Shown here: piece after piece, positions 7,889 through 17,290 of the stretch
Layout: every line of letters starts with the position of its first letter
How positions within the stretch are numbered: position 1 is the first letter of the stretch
Assembly: GCF_014905555.1 (NCBI RefSeq)
Contig: NZ_BNGS01000003.1
Coordinates: 248,001-312,000 of the forward strand
Direction: 5' to 3'
DNA from: Streptomyces sp. Y2F8-2
GTDB lineage: Bacteria > Actinomycetota > Actinomycetes > Streptomycetales > Streptomycetaceae
Length of the DNA: 64,000 nucleotides
Position numbers and translations under genes: made by a program
The notes under the pieces: generated by a model
The model's database searches: none
The model's input: only the letters and a program-made list of their open reading frames with translations
Told to the model about the DNA's origin: nothing

Positions 7889-9322
7889 ATGCGTACTGCG
7901 TACAGCGTGGAGACGGTGAGGACGGCCGAGCGTGCGCTCATGGCCCGGCTTCCGGACGGGGCGCTCATGCAGCGCGCCGCCGCCGGACTGGCCGCGGCCT
8001 GCGCCCAGTTGCTGGGGCGGGTGTACGGCAGCCGGGTGGTGCTGCTGGTCGGCAGCGGGGACAACGGCGGCGACGCCCTGTACGCCGGGGCTCGGCTCGC
8101 CCGGCGCGGGGCCGGCGTGACGGCGGTACTGCTGTCGCCCGAGAGGACCCACCAGGGCGGGCTCGCGGCCCTTCGCAGGGCGGGCGGTACGGTGGCGGAC
8201 CCCTCTGACGCCGCCGAGGAGGCGGTCCGGGCCGCCGACCTCGTCGTCGACGGGATCGTCGGGATCGGCGGCAAGGGCGGGCTCCGGCCCGACGCCGCAC
8301 GGCTCGCCGCGCTCGCCGGCGCCTCGCGCGCGGTCGTCGTCGCCGTGGACCTGCCGAGCGGTGTCGAGGCCGACAGCGGACAGGTGCGGGGGGACGCCGT
8401 ACGGGCGGATCTCACCGTGACGTTCGGCACGCACAAGCCGGCGCTGCTCATCGATCCTGCGCGGGAGTACGCCGGTTCCGTACGGCTCGTCGACATCGGG
8501 CTCGAACTGCCCGAGCAGGCCGAGCTGGAGGCGTTGCAGCACGCGGACGTGGCCGCGCTGCTGCCGGTGCCGCCGGCCGAGAGCGACAAGTACCGGCGGG
8601 GCGTCGTCGGCATCGCCGCCGGGTCCGCGCGCTATCCCGGAGCGGCCGTGCTCGCGGTCTCGGGGGCGCTGCGCGGCGGGGCCGGGGCCGTGCGGTACGT
8701 GGGGCCCGCCGGGAGCGCGGTGATCGCCCGCTTCCCGGAGACGCTGATCTCCGACCGGGGGCCCGCCAGGGCCGGACGGGTGCAGGCCTGGGTGGTCGGT
8801 CCGGGCGCGGGCGACGACGCGGCGACCGTGGCCGAGGTGCTGGAGGCGGACGTACCCGTCCTCGTCGACGCGGACGGGCTCAGGCTGGCCGACCGGGACG
8901 CCGTACGCGCCCGTACGGCGCCGACGCTGATGACCCCGCACGCGGGCGAGGCCGCCGCACTGCTCGGCGTGGCGCGCGAGGAGGTCGAGGGCGCGCGGCT
9001 CGCGGCGGTACGGGAGCTGGCGTCCCGCTACCGGGCGACCGTCCTCCTCAAGGGCTCGACGACGCTGGTGGCGGACCCCGACGGCGGCCCGGTACGCGTG
9101 AACGCCACCGGCACCCCGTGGCTGGCGACCGCGGGCAGCGGAGACGTGCTGTCCGGCCTGGCGGGGTCGCTTCTCGCGGCCGGCCTCTCGGCCCGGGACG
9201 CGGCGAGCGTGGCGGCGTACCTGCACGGCCTGGCGGGCCGCTACGCCGCGGACGGCGCGCCGGCGGGGGCGCACGACGTGGCCGGCGCCATCCCCGAGGC
9301 GTGGCGGGACGTGCGGGGCTGA
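7889..9322 (+). CDS. nnrD: Bifunctional NAD(P)H-hydrate epimerase / ADP-dependent dehydratase
   Basis: Repairs damaged NADHX/NADPHX. The 477-residue protein has the YjeF_N epimerase domain at residues about 1-215 (signature GSGDNGGDALYAG) and the ribokinase-like dehydratase domain at about 220-477 (ATAGSGDVLSGLAGSLLAAG with the catalytic Asp). Fused two-domain forms are normal in bacteria. It starts at the ATG at 7889. Located between acpS and alr, all on the plus strand, so co-expression is likely although 209 bases with palindromes separate it from alr. Confidence 0.94.
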   Translation: MRTAYSVETVRTAERALMARLPDGALMQRAAAGLAAACAQLLGRVYGSRVVLLVGSGDNGGDALYAGARLARRGAGVTAVLLSPERTHQGGLAALRRAGGTVADPSDAAEEAVRAADLVVDGIVGIGGKGGLRPDAARLAALAGASRAVVVAVDLPSGVEADSGQVRGDAVRADLTVTFGTHKPALLIDPAREYAGSVRLVDIGLELPEQAELEALQHADVAALLPVPPAESDKYRRGVVGIAAGSARYPGAAVLAVSGALRGGAGAVRYVGPAGSAVIARFPETLISDRGPARAGRVQAWVVGPGAGDDAATVAEVLEADVPVLVDADGLRLADRDAVRARTAPTLMTPHAGEAAALLGVAREEVEGARLAAVRELASRYRATVLLKGSTTLVADPDGGPVRVNATGTPWLATAGSGDVLSGLAGSLLAAGLSARDAASVAAYLHGLAGRYAADGAPAGAHDVAGAIPEAWRDVRG

Positions 9323-9531
9323 GCGGGTGGGCCCCGATGGGCCCTGGGGAGCCCTGAATGGGCGTGGACGGCCCTGGCTGGGCGTGCACCGGCCCGAATG
9401 GCGTGCATGGGCCGGGCCTGGTCCGGACCAGGCCCGGACCAGGCCCGGTTGAGGGACACCGGCCGCCGGAACGCTACCCGCCGGTACCGTCGTCCCCGTG
9501 CCGTCCGGCCCCTCTGAGACACTGGGGCGCG
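9323..9531. repeat. Palindrome-rich spacer before alr
   Basis: The spacer contains many short variants of TGGGCGTG and GGGCCTGG. At 9414-9435 there is a perfect 22-base palindrome (half-site GGGCCTGGTCC), and its right half GGACCAGGCCC is then repeated directly at 9436-9446. It could act as a terminator, as a protein-binding site, or simply be drifted repeat DNA. No reading frame of its own is supported. Confidence 0.6.
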
Positions 9532-10695
9532 ATGGAACGAATCGAGACAGCACCCCTGCGCGCCCGCGCCGAGATCGATCTGGCGGCCCTGCGGGCGAAC
9601 GTGCGTGCCCTGCGCGCCCTCGCGCCCGGCTCGGCCCTGATGGCCGTCGTGAAGTCGGACGCGTACGGCCACGGGGCCGTTCCGTGCGCCCGCGCGGCCC
9701 TCGAAGCCGGCGCCGAGTGGCTCGGCACGGCCACGCCCGAGGAGGCCCTCGCGCTGCGCGAGGCAGGAGTGCCAGGCCGCGTCCTGTGCTGGCTATGGAC
9801 CCCCGGCGGTCCCTGGCAGCGTGCCGTCGAGGCCGACATCGACGTGTCCGTCAGCGGCCTGTGGGCCCTCGACGAGGTGCGCGAGGCGGCCGCCGCCGCG
9901 GGCGTGCCCGCCCGGGTCCACCTCAAGGCCGACACCGGCCTGGGCAGGAACGGCTGCCAGCCCGGCGACTGGCCGGAACTCGTCGCCGAGGCCCTGCGCG
10001 CCCAGGCCGACGGCCTGGTCACCGTCGTCGGCCTGTGGTCCCACTTCGCCTGCGCCGACGAACCCGGCCACCCCTCCGTCCAGGCCCAACTGGCCCGCTT
10101 CCGCGAGATGGTGGCGTACGCCGAGCAGCAGGGCGTGCGCCCCGAGGTGCGGCACATCGCCAACTCGCCCGCCACGCTGACCCTGCCCGAGGCCCACTTC
10201 GACCTCGTACGCACCGGAATCGCGATGTACGGCATCTCACCGAGCCCCGAACTCGGCACCCCCGCCGACCTCGGACTGCGCCCGGTGATGACCCTCAAGG
10301 CCTCGCTCGCCCTGGTCAAGCAGGTTCCCGGCGGCCACGGCGTCAGTTACGGCCATCTGTACACCACCCCCGGCGCCACCACCCTCGGCCTGGTCCCGGT
10401 CGGCTACGCGGACGGCATCCCACGCCACGCCTCCGGTACGGGACCGGTCCTGGTCGACGGCAAGCTGCGCACCGTCGCGGGCCGGATCGCCATGGACCAG
10501 TTCGTGGTGGACCTGGGCGGCGACGAGCCCCCGCCCGGCACCGAGGCGGTCCTCTTCGGCCCCGGCGACCGGGGCGAACCCACCGCCGAGGACTGGGCGC
10601 AGGCGGCCGGAACCATCGCTTACGAAATCGTGACCCGGATCGGAACCCGCGTCCCGCGCGTCTACGTAAAGGTGAACGCGGAACAAGATGGGTAA
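9532..10695 (+). CDS. alr: Alanine racemase
   Basis: PLP enzyme that makes D-alanine for peptidoglycan. The 387-residue protein has the PLP-lysine motif VVKSDAYGHG (Ser where most homologues have Ala), the PLP-phosphate binding region, and the second-subunit Tyr region GYADGIPRHAS. It lies in the alanine racemase TIM-barrel plus C-terminal beta domain layout. The ATG at 9532 gives MERIETAPLRARAEIDL, which matches the family start. Followed 68 bases later by an alpha/beta hydrolase and tsaE, a conserved actinobacterial order. Confidence 0.95.
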   Translation: MERIETAPLRARAEIDLAALRANVRALRALAPGSALMAVVKSDAYGHGAVPCARAALEAGAEWLGTATPEEALALREAGVPGRVLCWLWTPGGPWQRAVEADIDVSVSGLWALDEVREAAAAAGVPARVHLKADTGLGRNGCQPGDWPELVAEALRAQADGLVTVVGLWSHFACADEPGHPSVQAQLARFREMVAYAEQQGVRPEVRHIANSPATLTLPEAHFDLVRTGIAMYGISPSPELGTPADLGLRPVMTLKASLALVKQVPGGHGVSYGHLYTTPGATTLGLVPVGYADGIPRHASGTGPVLVDGKLRTVAGRIAMDQFVVDLGGDEPPPGTEAVLFGPGDRGEPTAEDWAQAAGTIAYEIVTRIGTRVPRVYVKVNAEQDG

Positions 10696-10763
10696 TCCAC
10701 ACGGGTGAGCCGGGGCAGACGTACGGCTGAACGAGCGGGGGCCCCGGCACGAAGGAGCGGGAC

Positions 10764-11996
10764 GTGAGCGAGAGCAGCGCGGAGACGGCGGGAGCCGTCG
10801 TGGGCGCGACCGCCGCTGCCGCCGGCAACTGGCGTCTCGCCGGTCTCGCCGGCGCCGCGATAGGCGTGGTCGCGGCGGGTGCCGCGGCCGGCGTCGCGAT
10901 CGAGCGGATGACGGTCGGCCGCGGTATGCGCAGGAAGGCCCGGCTGGCCCTCGACTCGGCGGGGCCGTACGGCACCCTCCGCGGCATCCCCGGCAAGGCG
11001 TACGCGGACGACGGCACCGAGCTGTACTACGAGGTCGACGACGTCGAGCGGGCGGAGAGGATCCCCGCACAGCGGCGCCGCCGGCTCTTCGGACGCAAGG
11101 CCCCGGCCCCGGTCACCGTCGTCTTCAGCCACGGCTACTGCCTCAACCAGGACTCCTGGCACTTCCAGCGGGCCGCGCTGCGCGGCGTCGTCCGTACCGT
11201 GCACTGGGACCAGCGCAGCCACGGCCGCTCCGGGCGGGGCATGGCGCAGGCCGACGGCACACCGGTCTCCATAGACCAGCTCGGACGCGACCTGAAGGCC
11301 GTGATCGACGCGGCCGTGCCCGAGGGGCCGATCGTGCTCGTCGGCCACTCCATGGGCGGCATGACGGTCATGGCCCTCGCCGACCAGTACCCGGAACTGA
11401 TCCGCGACCGGGTCGTCGGCGTCGCCCTCGTGGGTACGTCGTCCGGGCGGCTCGGTGAGGTCAACTTCGGACTGCCCGTCGCTGGCGTCAACGCGATACG
11501 CCGCATCCTGCCCGGAGTGCTGAGAGCGCTCGGGCAGCAGGCCGAGCTGGTGGAGAAGGGGCGCAGGGCCACCGCCGACCTGTTCGCGGGGATCATCAAG
11601 CGGTACTCGTTCGCGTCCCGGGACATCGATCCGGCCGTCGCCCGGTTCGCCGAGCGGATGATCGAGAGCACGCCGATCGACGTGGTCGCCGAGTTCTACC
11701 CGGCCTTCACCGACCACGACAAGACCGAGGCGCTCGCCCGATTCGCCGACCTCCCGGTGCTCGTCCTCGCCGGAGTGCAGGACCTCGTCACCCCCAGCGA
11801 GCACAGCGAGGCGATCGCCGACCTGCTGCCGGACGCCGAGCTCGTGCTCGTCCCGGACGCCGGGCACCTGGTGATGCTGGAGCACCCCGAGGTCGTCACC
11901 GACCGCCTCGCCGACCTCCTGATGCGCTCGGGAGCGGTCCCCGCAGGGGCTACCGTGGGGGGCTATGGAAGCACCAGCACCGCACAGCCCGGCTGA
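10764..11996 (+). CDS. Membrane-anchored alpha/beta hydrolase
   Basis: A 410-residue protein. Residues about 20-50 are hydrophobic (Ala/Gly-rich segment AGLAGAAIGVVAAGAAAGV) and could be a signal anchor. The hydrolase core follows: FSHGYCLNQDSW oxyanion region, nucleophile elbow GHSMGGMT (Ser), an acid in the VLAGVQDLVTP strand, and His in PDAGHLVMLEHP. The GTG start at 10764 has GAAGGAGCGGG upstream. The substrate is unknown; in actinobacteria this gene normally sits between alr and tsaE. It overlaps tsaE by 32 bases, so the two are translationally linked. Confidence 0.85.
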   Translation: MSESSAETAGAVVGATAAAAGNWRLAGLAGAAIGVVAAGAAAGVAIERMTVGRGMRRKARLALDSAGPYGTLRGIPGKAYADDGTELYYEVDDVERAERIPAQRRRRLFGRKAPAPVTVVFSHGYCLNQDSWHFQRAALRGVVRTVHWDQRSHGRSGRGMAQADGTPVSIDQLGRDLKAVIDAAVPEGPIVLVGHSMGGMTVMALADQYPELIRDRVVGVALVGTSSGRLGEVNFGLPVAGVNAIRRILPGVLRALGQQAELVEKGRRATADLFAGIIKRYSFASRDIDPAVARFAERMIESTPIDVVAEFYPAFTDHDKTEALARFADLPVLVLAGVQDLVTPSEHSEAIADLLPDAELVLVPDAGHLVMLEHPEVVTDRLADLLMRSGAVPAGATVGGYGSTSTAQPG

Positions 11997-12492
11997 GGCC
12001 CCCACGCCGGGCGTCACCGTCGAGCTCACCGTCACCTCCCCCGAACAGATGCAGGAACTGGGGCGCCGGCTGGCCAAGCTGCTGCGCGCCGGCGACCTCG
12101 TGCTGCTGAACGGCGAGCTGGGCGCGGGCAAGACCACGCTGACCCGCGGGCTCGGCGAGGGCCTGGGGGTACGGGGGGCGGTCACCTCGCCGACCTTCGT
12201 CATCGCCCGCGTGCACCCCTCGCTCGGGGACGGCCCGCCGCTGGTCCACGTGGACGCGTACCGGCTGGGCGGCGGCCTGGAGGAGATGGAGGACCTCGAC
12301 CTCGACGTCTCGCTGCCGGAGTCGGTGGTCGTCGTGGAGTGGGGCGAGGGCAAGGTCGAGGAGCTGACGGAGGACCGTCTGCACGTGACGATCCACCGGG
12401 CGGTGGGCGACACGACGGACGAGGTCCGGCATGTGACGCTCGCGGGGTTCGGGGAGCGCTGGGCGCAGGTGGATCTGGGAGCGCCCCTTTAG
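11965..12492 (+). CDS. tsaE: tRNA threonylcarbamoyladenosine biosynthesis ATPase TsaE
   Basis: Cytosolic ATPase that works with TsaB and TsaD to form t6A at position 37 of ANN-decoding tRNAs. In this 175-residue protein the Walker A motif GELGAGKTT is at residues about 50-58; SPTFVIARVH and the LVHVDAYRL and VVEWGEG segments are also family hallmarks. The ATG at 11965 lies inside the end of the hydrolase gene. tsaB and tsaD are found at 13591-15873, separated by a small gene and an opposite-strand gene. Confidence 0.95.
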   Translation: MEAPAPHSPAEAPTPGVTVELTVTSPEQMQELGRRLAKLLRAGDLVLLNGELGAGKTTLTRGLGEGLGVRGAVTSPTFVIARVHPSLGDGPPLVHVDAYRLGGGLEEMEDLDLDVSLPESVVVVEWGEGKVEELTEDRLHVTIHRAVGDTTDEVRHVTLAGFGERWAQVDLGAPL

Positions 12493-12642
12493 CAGTGCGG
12501 GATGCCTGCACCATGCGGGTAACGTCCCGACAAGGCGTCGGCAAGATATTGCGCCGCGGGCATCCGGCGTGGTCACATGGGCGGTAAGGACCGTGGTCAG
12601 GTCTGCCTAACCCTGTCGCCCCCGCGACACCAGGAGGCGTCC

Positions 12643-12825
12643 ATGCCGGCTTCAGAACGCGACGAGGCGCAGCCGCGCGTGGTGCCCGGACCGGGCGACG
12701 TGTCGATGAAGGATCTGCTCGCGTCGTGCGCCGCGGCCAAGGCGGTCTCGACCCCGCCGAGGGACCCGGCGCCCGACAAGCCCCAGCCGGCTCCCGTGAC
12801 CGAGGACCGGCGCAAGGCCGCGTAG
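12643..12825 (+). CDS. Small acidic/proline-rich hypothetical protein
   Basis: A 60-residue protein with a good AGGAGG site before the ATG at 12643. It has a central VSMKDLLASCAAAKAVS helix and a Pro/Asp/Lys-rich tail ending in RRKAA. No family is recognised beyond similarity in pattern to small conserved Streptomyces proteins. It lies between tsaE and a convergent gene and may be transcribed with tsaE (gap 150 bases). The 12826-12912 stretch after it contains only short repeats of CGATACGCGAT. Confidence 0.55.
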   Translation: MPASERDEAQPRVVPGPGDVSMKDLLASCAAAKAVSTPPRDPAPDKPQPAPVTEDRRKAA

Positions 12826-12912
12826 GGCGCGGCGTCCGCTACGTGCTGCCGCTACGTGATGGCGATACGCGATGCCGATACGCGATTGGTGCCCGCCACG
12901 GGACGGCGACCA

Positions 12913-13467
12913 CTACCTGACGACGACCACCTTCTGGTTGATCGTCGCGAACTCCCACATCGTCGTACCGTCCGCACGCGACTCGCGGATCCCGCCCAGC
13001 TTCTTGGACGCGTCCGGCTTCGGTGTCGAGCCGTCCACGGCCGCGCTGAAGCCGAACACCACGCCGTCGCTCACCGCGAACCGCACGATGTGCTCCACCT
13101 GCTTGCCGTCCGAACCGGTCCCGGCCGCGGTCCGGGACGTCACCGCGTACGTCCCAGGGGCGGGGTCCACCGACCCGGGCATCACGGTGAAGGTCCGTTC
13201 CACCTTGTTGTCCGTGTCGACCAGCCACACCCGGTCGTCGCCGAGCGAGTACACCACCCGCTCCCCGGTGCCGGAGTCCCCGGGCAGCGCCGCCGGGTTC
13301 GCCTTGTCCCGCGGGGCCTTGGGCGCGCCGGCCCCCGGCGACTTCTTCACCTGCGGCTTGCCCAGCGTGTCGGGCACGTGCGCCGACGCCTGGTAGGCGA
13401 GGAAACCGACCGCGGCGACGGCCGCCACGGTGAGCCCGGCCACGAATCCCGAGCTGCTCCTAGCCAC
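12913..13467 (-). CDS. Secreted or anchored L,D-transpeptidase-like protein lacking catalytic residues
   Basis: A 184-residue protein with a GTG start at 13467, a short basic N-terminus and a hydrophobic segment (residues about 8-28), followed by a Pro/Lys linker. The C-terminal part lines up by eye with the YkuD fold: RVWLVDTDNKVERTF, then PGTYAVTSR, GFSAAV and a GGIRESRADGTTMWEF block where active enzymes have SHGCIRMSNAD. The catalytic Cys and the preceding His are both absent. It may be a non-catalytic cell-wall binding relative; the alignment is visual and the family call needs a profile search. Diverges from tsaB. Confidence 0.55.
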   Translation of the reverse strand: MARSSSGFVAGLTVAAVAAVGFLAYQASAHVPDTLGKPQVKKSPGAGAPKAPRDKANPAALPGDSGTGERVVYSLGDDRVWLVDTDNKVERTFTVMPGSVDPAPGTYAVTSRTAAGTGSDGKQVEHIVRFAVSDGVVFGFSAAVDGSTPKPDASKKLGGIRESRADGTTMWEFATINQKVVVVR

Positions 13468-13590
13468 CCTTGCCCACCTCTCGACACCGTGCACGCGCTT
13501 GCGTCGCACACCTTTGCTGTGACGGTAGCAGCAGCCGCGATGCGGACCGGCCCGGCCGTGCGAGGGGCGCGGGCGCCGTACGCTGTTTGC

Positions 13591-14244
13591 GTGCTCTTGC
13601 TCGCTCTGGATACCGCCACCCCCGCCGTGACCGTCGCGCTGCACGACGGCACGTCCGTCGTCGCCTCGACGAGCCAGGTCGACGCCCGGCGGCACGGGGA
13701 ACTCCTGCTGCCCGCCGTCGACCGGATCCTCGCCGAGGCGGGCACCCGTCTCGACGCCGTCACCGGCGTCGTCGTCGGTGTGGGCCCCGGCCCGTACACC
13801 GGGCTGCGGGTCGGTCTGATGACCGCCGACACGTTCGGACTCGCGCTCGGTGTGCCCGTGTACGGCCTGTGCACCCTCGACGGCCTCGCGTACGCCTCCG
13901 ATCTGACCGTGCCCTTCGTGGTCGCCACGGACGCACGCCGCAAGGAGGTCTACTGGGCGCGCTACGACGATGCCCGCACCCGTGTCACCGAGCCCGCCGT
14001 CGACCGTCCCGCCGAGATCACCGAGAAGGTCGCGGGCCTGCCCGCCGTCGGCGCCGGCGCACTGCTGTACCCGGACACCTTCCCGCACGTCCACGAGCCC
14101 GAGCACGTCTCGGCGGCGGCCCTCGCCTCCCTGGCCGCCGAGAAGCTCGCCCGGGGCGAGGAACTGCCCGCGCCGCGTCCGCTGTACCTGCGCCGCCCCG
14201 ACGCACAGGTGCCCAAGAGCTACAAGGTGGTCACGCCGAAGTGA
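13591..14244 (+). CDS. tsaB: tRNA t6A complex protein TsaB
   Basis: ASKHA-fold partner of TsaD. The 217-residue protein opens with LLLALDTATPAVTVALHD and has VGVGPGPYTGLRVGLMTADTF, the typical TsaB signatures. The GTG at 13591 is chosen because it places the first beta strand at the N-terminus. Its stop overlaps the GTG of rimI in a GTGA, the first joint of a tight tsaB-rimI-tsaD-orf operon. Confidence 0.95.
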   Translation: MLLLALDTATPAVTVALHDGTSVVASTSQVDARRHGELLLPAVDRILAEAGTRLDAVTGVVVGVGPGPYTGLRVGLMTADTFGLALGVPVYGLCTLDGLAYASDLTVPFVVATDARRKEVYWARYDDARTRVTEPAVDRPAEITEKVAGLPAVGAGALLYPDTFPHVHEPEHVSAAALASLAAEKLARGEELPAPRPLYLRRPDAQVPKSYKVVTPK

Positions 14245-14783
14245 CCGAGCCCGTGACCCCGCCCGAGACGCCCCGGCTGCGCGAGATGCGCTGGTGGGAC
14301 ATCGACCCCGTGCTGGAGCTGGAGAAGGACCTCTTCCCGGAGGACGCCTGGTCGCGGGGCATGTTCTGGTCCGAGCTCGCGCACTCCCGGGGCCCGGAGG
14401 CCACCCGCCGCTACGTCGTGGCCGTCGAGGGCGAGCGCATCGTCGGCTATGCGGGGCTGACCGCCCAGGGTGAGCTCGCCGACATCCAGACCATCGCCGT
14501 GGCCCGCGACCGGTGGGGCACGGGGCTCGGCGGGCGGCTGCTGACCGAGCTGCTGCGCGCCGCGACCGCGTTCGAGTGCGCCGAGGTGATGCTCGAGTGC
14601 CGGGTCGACAACGTACGCGCGCAGAAGCTGTACGAGCGCTTCGGCTTCGAGGCCATCGGGTTCAGGCGCGGCTACTACCAGCCGGGGAACGTGGACGCCC
14701 TGGTGATGCGCCTGACCACCACGCCCGACGGCGACTTCGCCGCGGGCTCCCCATCAGTACGAGGAACCGAGATCAATGGCTGA
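14241..14783 (+). CDS. rimI: Ribosomal protein S18 alanine N-acetyltransferase RimI
   Basis: GNAT-family acetyltransferase of 180 residues. It has the acetyl-CoA loop [13 protein letters not shown] (pattern R-x-x-G-x-G/A) and the downstream [18 protein letters not shown] segment typical of RimI. The GTG start overlaps the tsaB stop (GTGA) and its own stop overlaps the tsaD start by eight bases, so translation is coupled through the operon. In S18-lacking contexts related enzymes act on other N-termini, so the exact protein substrate is inferred. Confidence 0.92.
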   Translation: MTEPVTPPETPRLREMRWWDIDPVLELEKDLFPEDAWSRGMFWSELAHSRGPEATRRYVVAVEGERIVGYAGLTAQGELADIQTIAVARDRWGTGLGGRLLTELLRAATAFECAEVMLECRVDNVRAQKLYERFGFEAIGFRRGYYQPGNVDALVMRLTTTPDGDFAAGSPSVRGTEING

Positions 14784-15873
14784 CCAACCCCTGGTCCTGG
14801 GGATCGAGACGTCCTGTGACGAGACCGGTGTAGGCATCGTCCACGGGACCACCCTCCTCGCGGACGCCGTAGCGTCCAGTGTCGACGAGCACGCGCGCTA
14901 CGGCGGGGTCGTCCCGGAGGTCGCGTCGCGCGCCCACCTGGAAGCGATGGTGCCGACCATCGAGCGCGCGCTGAAGGACGCGGGAGTCTCCGCGAAGGAC
15001 CTCGACGGCATCGCGGTCACCGCCGGGCCGGGCCTGGCCGGCGCCCTGCTGGTCGGCGTGTCCGCGGCGAAGGCGTACGCGTACGCGCTCGGCAAGCCGC
15101 TGTACGGCGTCAACCACCTGGCCTCGCATATCTGCGTGGACCAGCTCGAGCACGGCGCGCTGCCGGAGCCGACGATGGCGCTGCTGGTCAGCGGCGGCCA
15201 CTCGTCGCTGCTGCTCTCCACGGACATCACCTCGGACGTACGGCCGATGGGTTCGACGATCGACGACGCGGCAGGCGAGGCCTTCGACAAGATCGCGCGC
15301 GTGCTGAACCTCGGCTTCCCGGGCGGCCCGGTCATCGACCGGTACGCCAAGGAGGGCGACCCGGAGGCGATCGCGTTCCCGCGTGGTCTGACCGGCCCGC
15401 GCGACCCCGCGTACGACTTCTCCTTCTCCGGTCTGAAGACGGCCGTGGCCCGCTGGATCGAGGCCAGGCGCGCGGCGGGGGAGGAGGTGCCGGTCCGTGA
15501 TGTGGCGGCGTCCTTCCAGGAAGCGGTGGTGGACGTGCTGACCCGCAAGGCGGTGCGCGCCTGCAAGGACCAGGGCGTCGACCATCTGATGATCGGCGGC
15601 GGCGTGGCGGCGAACTCCCGCCTGCGCGTCCTGGCCCAGGAGCGGTGCGAGGCGGCCGGTATCCGCCTGCGCGTGCCCCGCCCCAAGCTCTGCACGGACA
15701 ACGGCGCGATGGTCGCCGCGCTGGGCGCGGAGATGGTCGCCCGGGGCCGTGCGTCGTCGTCCTGGGATCTGTCGGCGGACTCGTCGCTGCCGGTGACCGA
15801 CCCGCATGTGCCGGGCAACTCGCACGACCACGACCACGTGCACGAGGTGAGCAAGGAGAACCTCTACTCGTGA
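14776..15873 (+). CDS. tsaD: tRNA t6A transferase subunit TsaD
   Basis: Transfers the threonylcarbamoyl group to A37 of tRNA. The 365-residue protein starts with [17 protein letters not shown], contains the metal-binding NHLASH histidines, [12 protein letters not shown] and the late [10 protein letters not shown] motif. The C-terminus carries a His/Asp-rich tail (residues about 340-360: [10 protein letters not shown]) not needed for the fold. Overlaps rimI upstream and the small gene at 15870 downstream. Confidence 0.97.
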   Translation: MADQPLVLGIETSCDETGVGIVHGTTLLADAVASSVDEHARYGGVVPEVASRAHLEAMVPTIERALKDAGVSAKDLDGIAVTAGPGLAGALLVGVSAAKAYAYALGKPLYGVNHLASHICVDQLEHGALPEPTMALLVSGGHSSLLLSTDITSDVRPMGSTIDDAAGEAFDKIARVLNLGFPGGPVIDRYAKEGDPEAIAFPRGLTGPRDPAYDFSFSGLKTAVARWIEARRAAGEEVPVRDVAASFQEAVVDVLTRKAVRACKDQGVDHLMIGGGVAANSRLRVLAQERCEAAGIRLRVPRPKLCTDNGAMVAALGAEMVARGRASSSWDLSADSSLPVTDPHVPGNSHDHDHVHEVSKENLYS

Positions 15874-16127
15874 CGGTCGCGCTGATGTGGGAGGCCCGGG
15901 CGGTCGCCGGCCGGGGTGAGGACCTGCTGGCCTGGGCCCGCGCCCAGGAGCTGACGCCCCCGCCCCTGCGCCGTGAGACCTTCCGGGCACCGCAGGACCG
16001 CGTCCTCGTCATCACGTGGTGGGACGCGGAGTTCACCGCCGACCTCCCCGAACTGCCGGAGCCGGACGGCGAGTTGGTCACCCGGACGGTGCATCGGTGG
16101 CGGTTCGAGTCGGTGACGGCGGACTGA
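15870..16127 (+). CDS. Small conserved protein of the tsaD operon
   Basis: An 85-residue protein whose GTG start overlaps the tsaD stop (GTGA). It reads [26 protein letters not shown] and later [13 protein letters not shown], a beta-alpha-beta-beta pattern with many Trp residues that recalls the ferredoxin-like fold of antibiotic-biosynthesis-monooxygenase (ABM) proteins. No catalytic residues are assigned. Coupled translation suggests a function tied to the operon or simply to housekeeping expression. Confidence 0.7.
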   Translation: MTVALMWEARAVAGRGEDLLAWARAQELTPPPLRRETFRAPQDRVLVITWWDAEFTADLPELPEPDGELVTRTVHRWRFESVTAD

Positions 16128-16149
16128 CCGCCTCAACTCCCTTTCCCTG

Positions 16150-16183
16150 CCGAATCTTTCGGGTGGTGCGCCGAATCTTCCGG
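16150..16183 (+). promoter_or_regulatory. Paired LacI-type operators before the LacI gene
   Basis: Two direct copies 21 bases apart: GCCGAATCTTTCGGG and GCCGAATCTTCCGGG. The first holds the inverted repeat CCGAA-TCT-TTCGG (16150-16162); the second is CCGAA-TCT-TCCGG (16171-16183). They end 17 bases before the ATG of the LacI gene, a position suited to autorepression. A related perfect palindrome lies at 17291. Confidence 0.65.
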
Positions 16184-16199
16184 GCATACGATCCCGCCC

Positions 16200-17249
16200 A
16201 TGACTTCCGCGCAATCCGCCGGCACGAACGGAGGGCGGCGCTCCGCGCAGACCGCCACGCTCGCCGAGATAGCCCGTGAGGCCGGGGTGTCGGCGCCCAC
16301 GGTGTCCAAGGTGCTCAACGGCCGGGCCGACGTCGCCCCGGCGACCCGGGCCCGCGTCGAGGAACTGCTGCGTGCCTACGGCTACCGCCGGCGCCGGGCC
16401 GAAGCGAGCCGTGCGCCCCTGATCGACCTCGTCTTCCACGAGCTGGAGAGCGCCTGGGCGATGGAGGTCATCCGTGGGGTGGAGAACGCGGCGCGCGACG
16501 CGGGGCTGAGCGTGGTGCTGTCCGAGAGCGCGGGGCGGCTCACACCCGGCCGTACCTGGGCCGACCAGGTCGCCGCCCGCCGCCCGCACGGTGTGATCCT
16601 CGTGCTGTCCAGTCTCGACGCCTCCCAGCGTGCGCTGCTGACCAGCCGTTCCATCCCGTTCGTGGTCATGGACCCGGCGGGCGACCCGGGCGACGACGTG
16701 CCGTCCATCGGCGCCACCAACTGGCACGGCGGTCTGGCCGCGACCCGGCATCTGATCGAGCTGGGGCACACCCGGATCGGCGCGATCAGCGGGCCCGCGC
16801 GCATGATGTGCAGCCGCGCGCGGGTCGACGGCTACCGGGCGGCCCTGGAGACCGCCGGGCTGCCCGTGGATCCGGGCCTGGTCCGGACGGGGGACTTCCA
16901 TCACGAGGCGGGCTACCGGCTCGGCCGTGAACTGCTGTGCCGCCCGGACCGGCCGACGGCTCTCTTCGCCGGCAACGACCTCCAGGCGCTGGGGGTCTAC
17001 GAGGCGGCGCGCGAGCTGGGGTTGCGCATCCCGGAGGACCTCAGTGTGGTCGGGTTCGACGACCTGCCGGTGGCTCGCTGGGTGGGGCCGCCGTTGACGA
17101 CCGTACGGCAGCCGCTCATGGAGATGGCGGAGGCGGCGGCACGGCTGGTGCTGGACCTCGGCCGTGCGGAGGCGCCCACGGCGGCGACCCGCGTCGAGCT
17201 GGCGACCAGCCTGGTGGTGCGCAGCAGCACCGGGGCGCCGACCGCGTGA
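16200..17249 (+). CDS. LacI-family transcriptional regulator
   Basis: A 349-residue repressor. Residues about 19-65 are the LacI helix-turn-helix and hinge (TLAEIAREAGVSAPTVSKVLNG, then a YGYRRR hinge region). Residues about 75-349 form the periplasmic-binding-protein-like effector domain (DLVFHELESAWAMEVIRG; LFAGNDLQALGVYEAARE; SVVGFDDLPVA). The AGVSAPTVSKVLNGR recognition helix and the CGAAA/TTTCG-type boxes around the gene recall the xylose/xylan-utilisation repressors of Streptomyces, but no sugar genes are adjacent. Probable autorepression through the boxes at 16150-16183. Confidence 0.88.
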   Translation: MTSAQSAGTNGGRRSAQTATLAEIAREAGVSAPTVSKVLNGRADVAPATRARVEELLRAYGYRRRRAEASRAPLIDLVFHELESAWAMEVIRGVENAARDAGLSVVLSESAGRLTPGRTWADQVAARRPHGVILVLSSLDASQRALLTSRSIPFVVMDPAGDPGDDVPSIGATNWHGGLAATRHLIELGHTRIGAISGPARMMCSRARVDGYRAALETAGLPVDPGLVRTGDFHHEAGYRLGRELLCRPDRPTALFAGNDLQALGVYEAARELGLRIPEDLSVVGFDDLPVARWVGPPLTTVRQPLMEMAEAAARLVLDLGRAEAPTAATRVELATSLVVRSSTGAPTA

Positions 17250-17290
17250 CCGATAGGTCCCTGCCGACCGGCAGTTGACGTACCGGCCTC

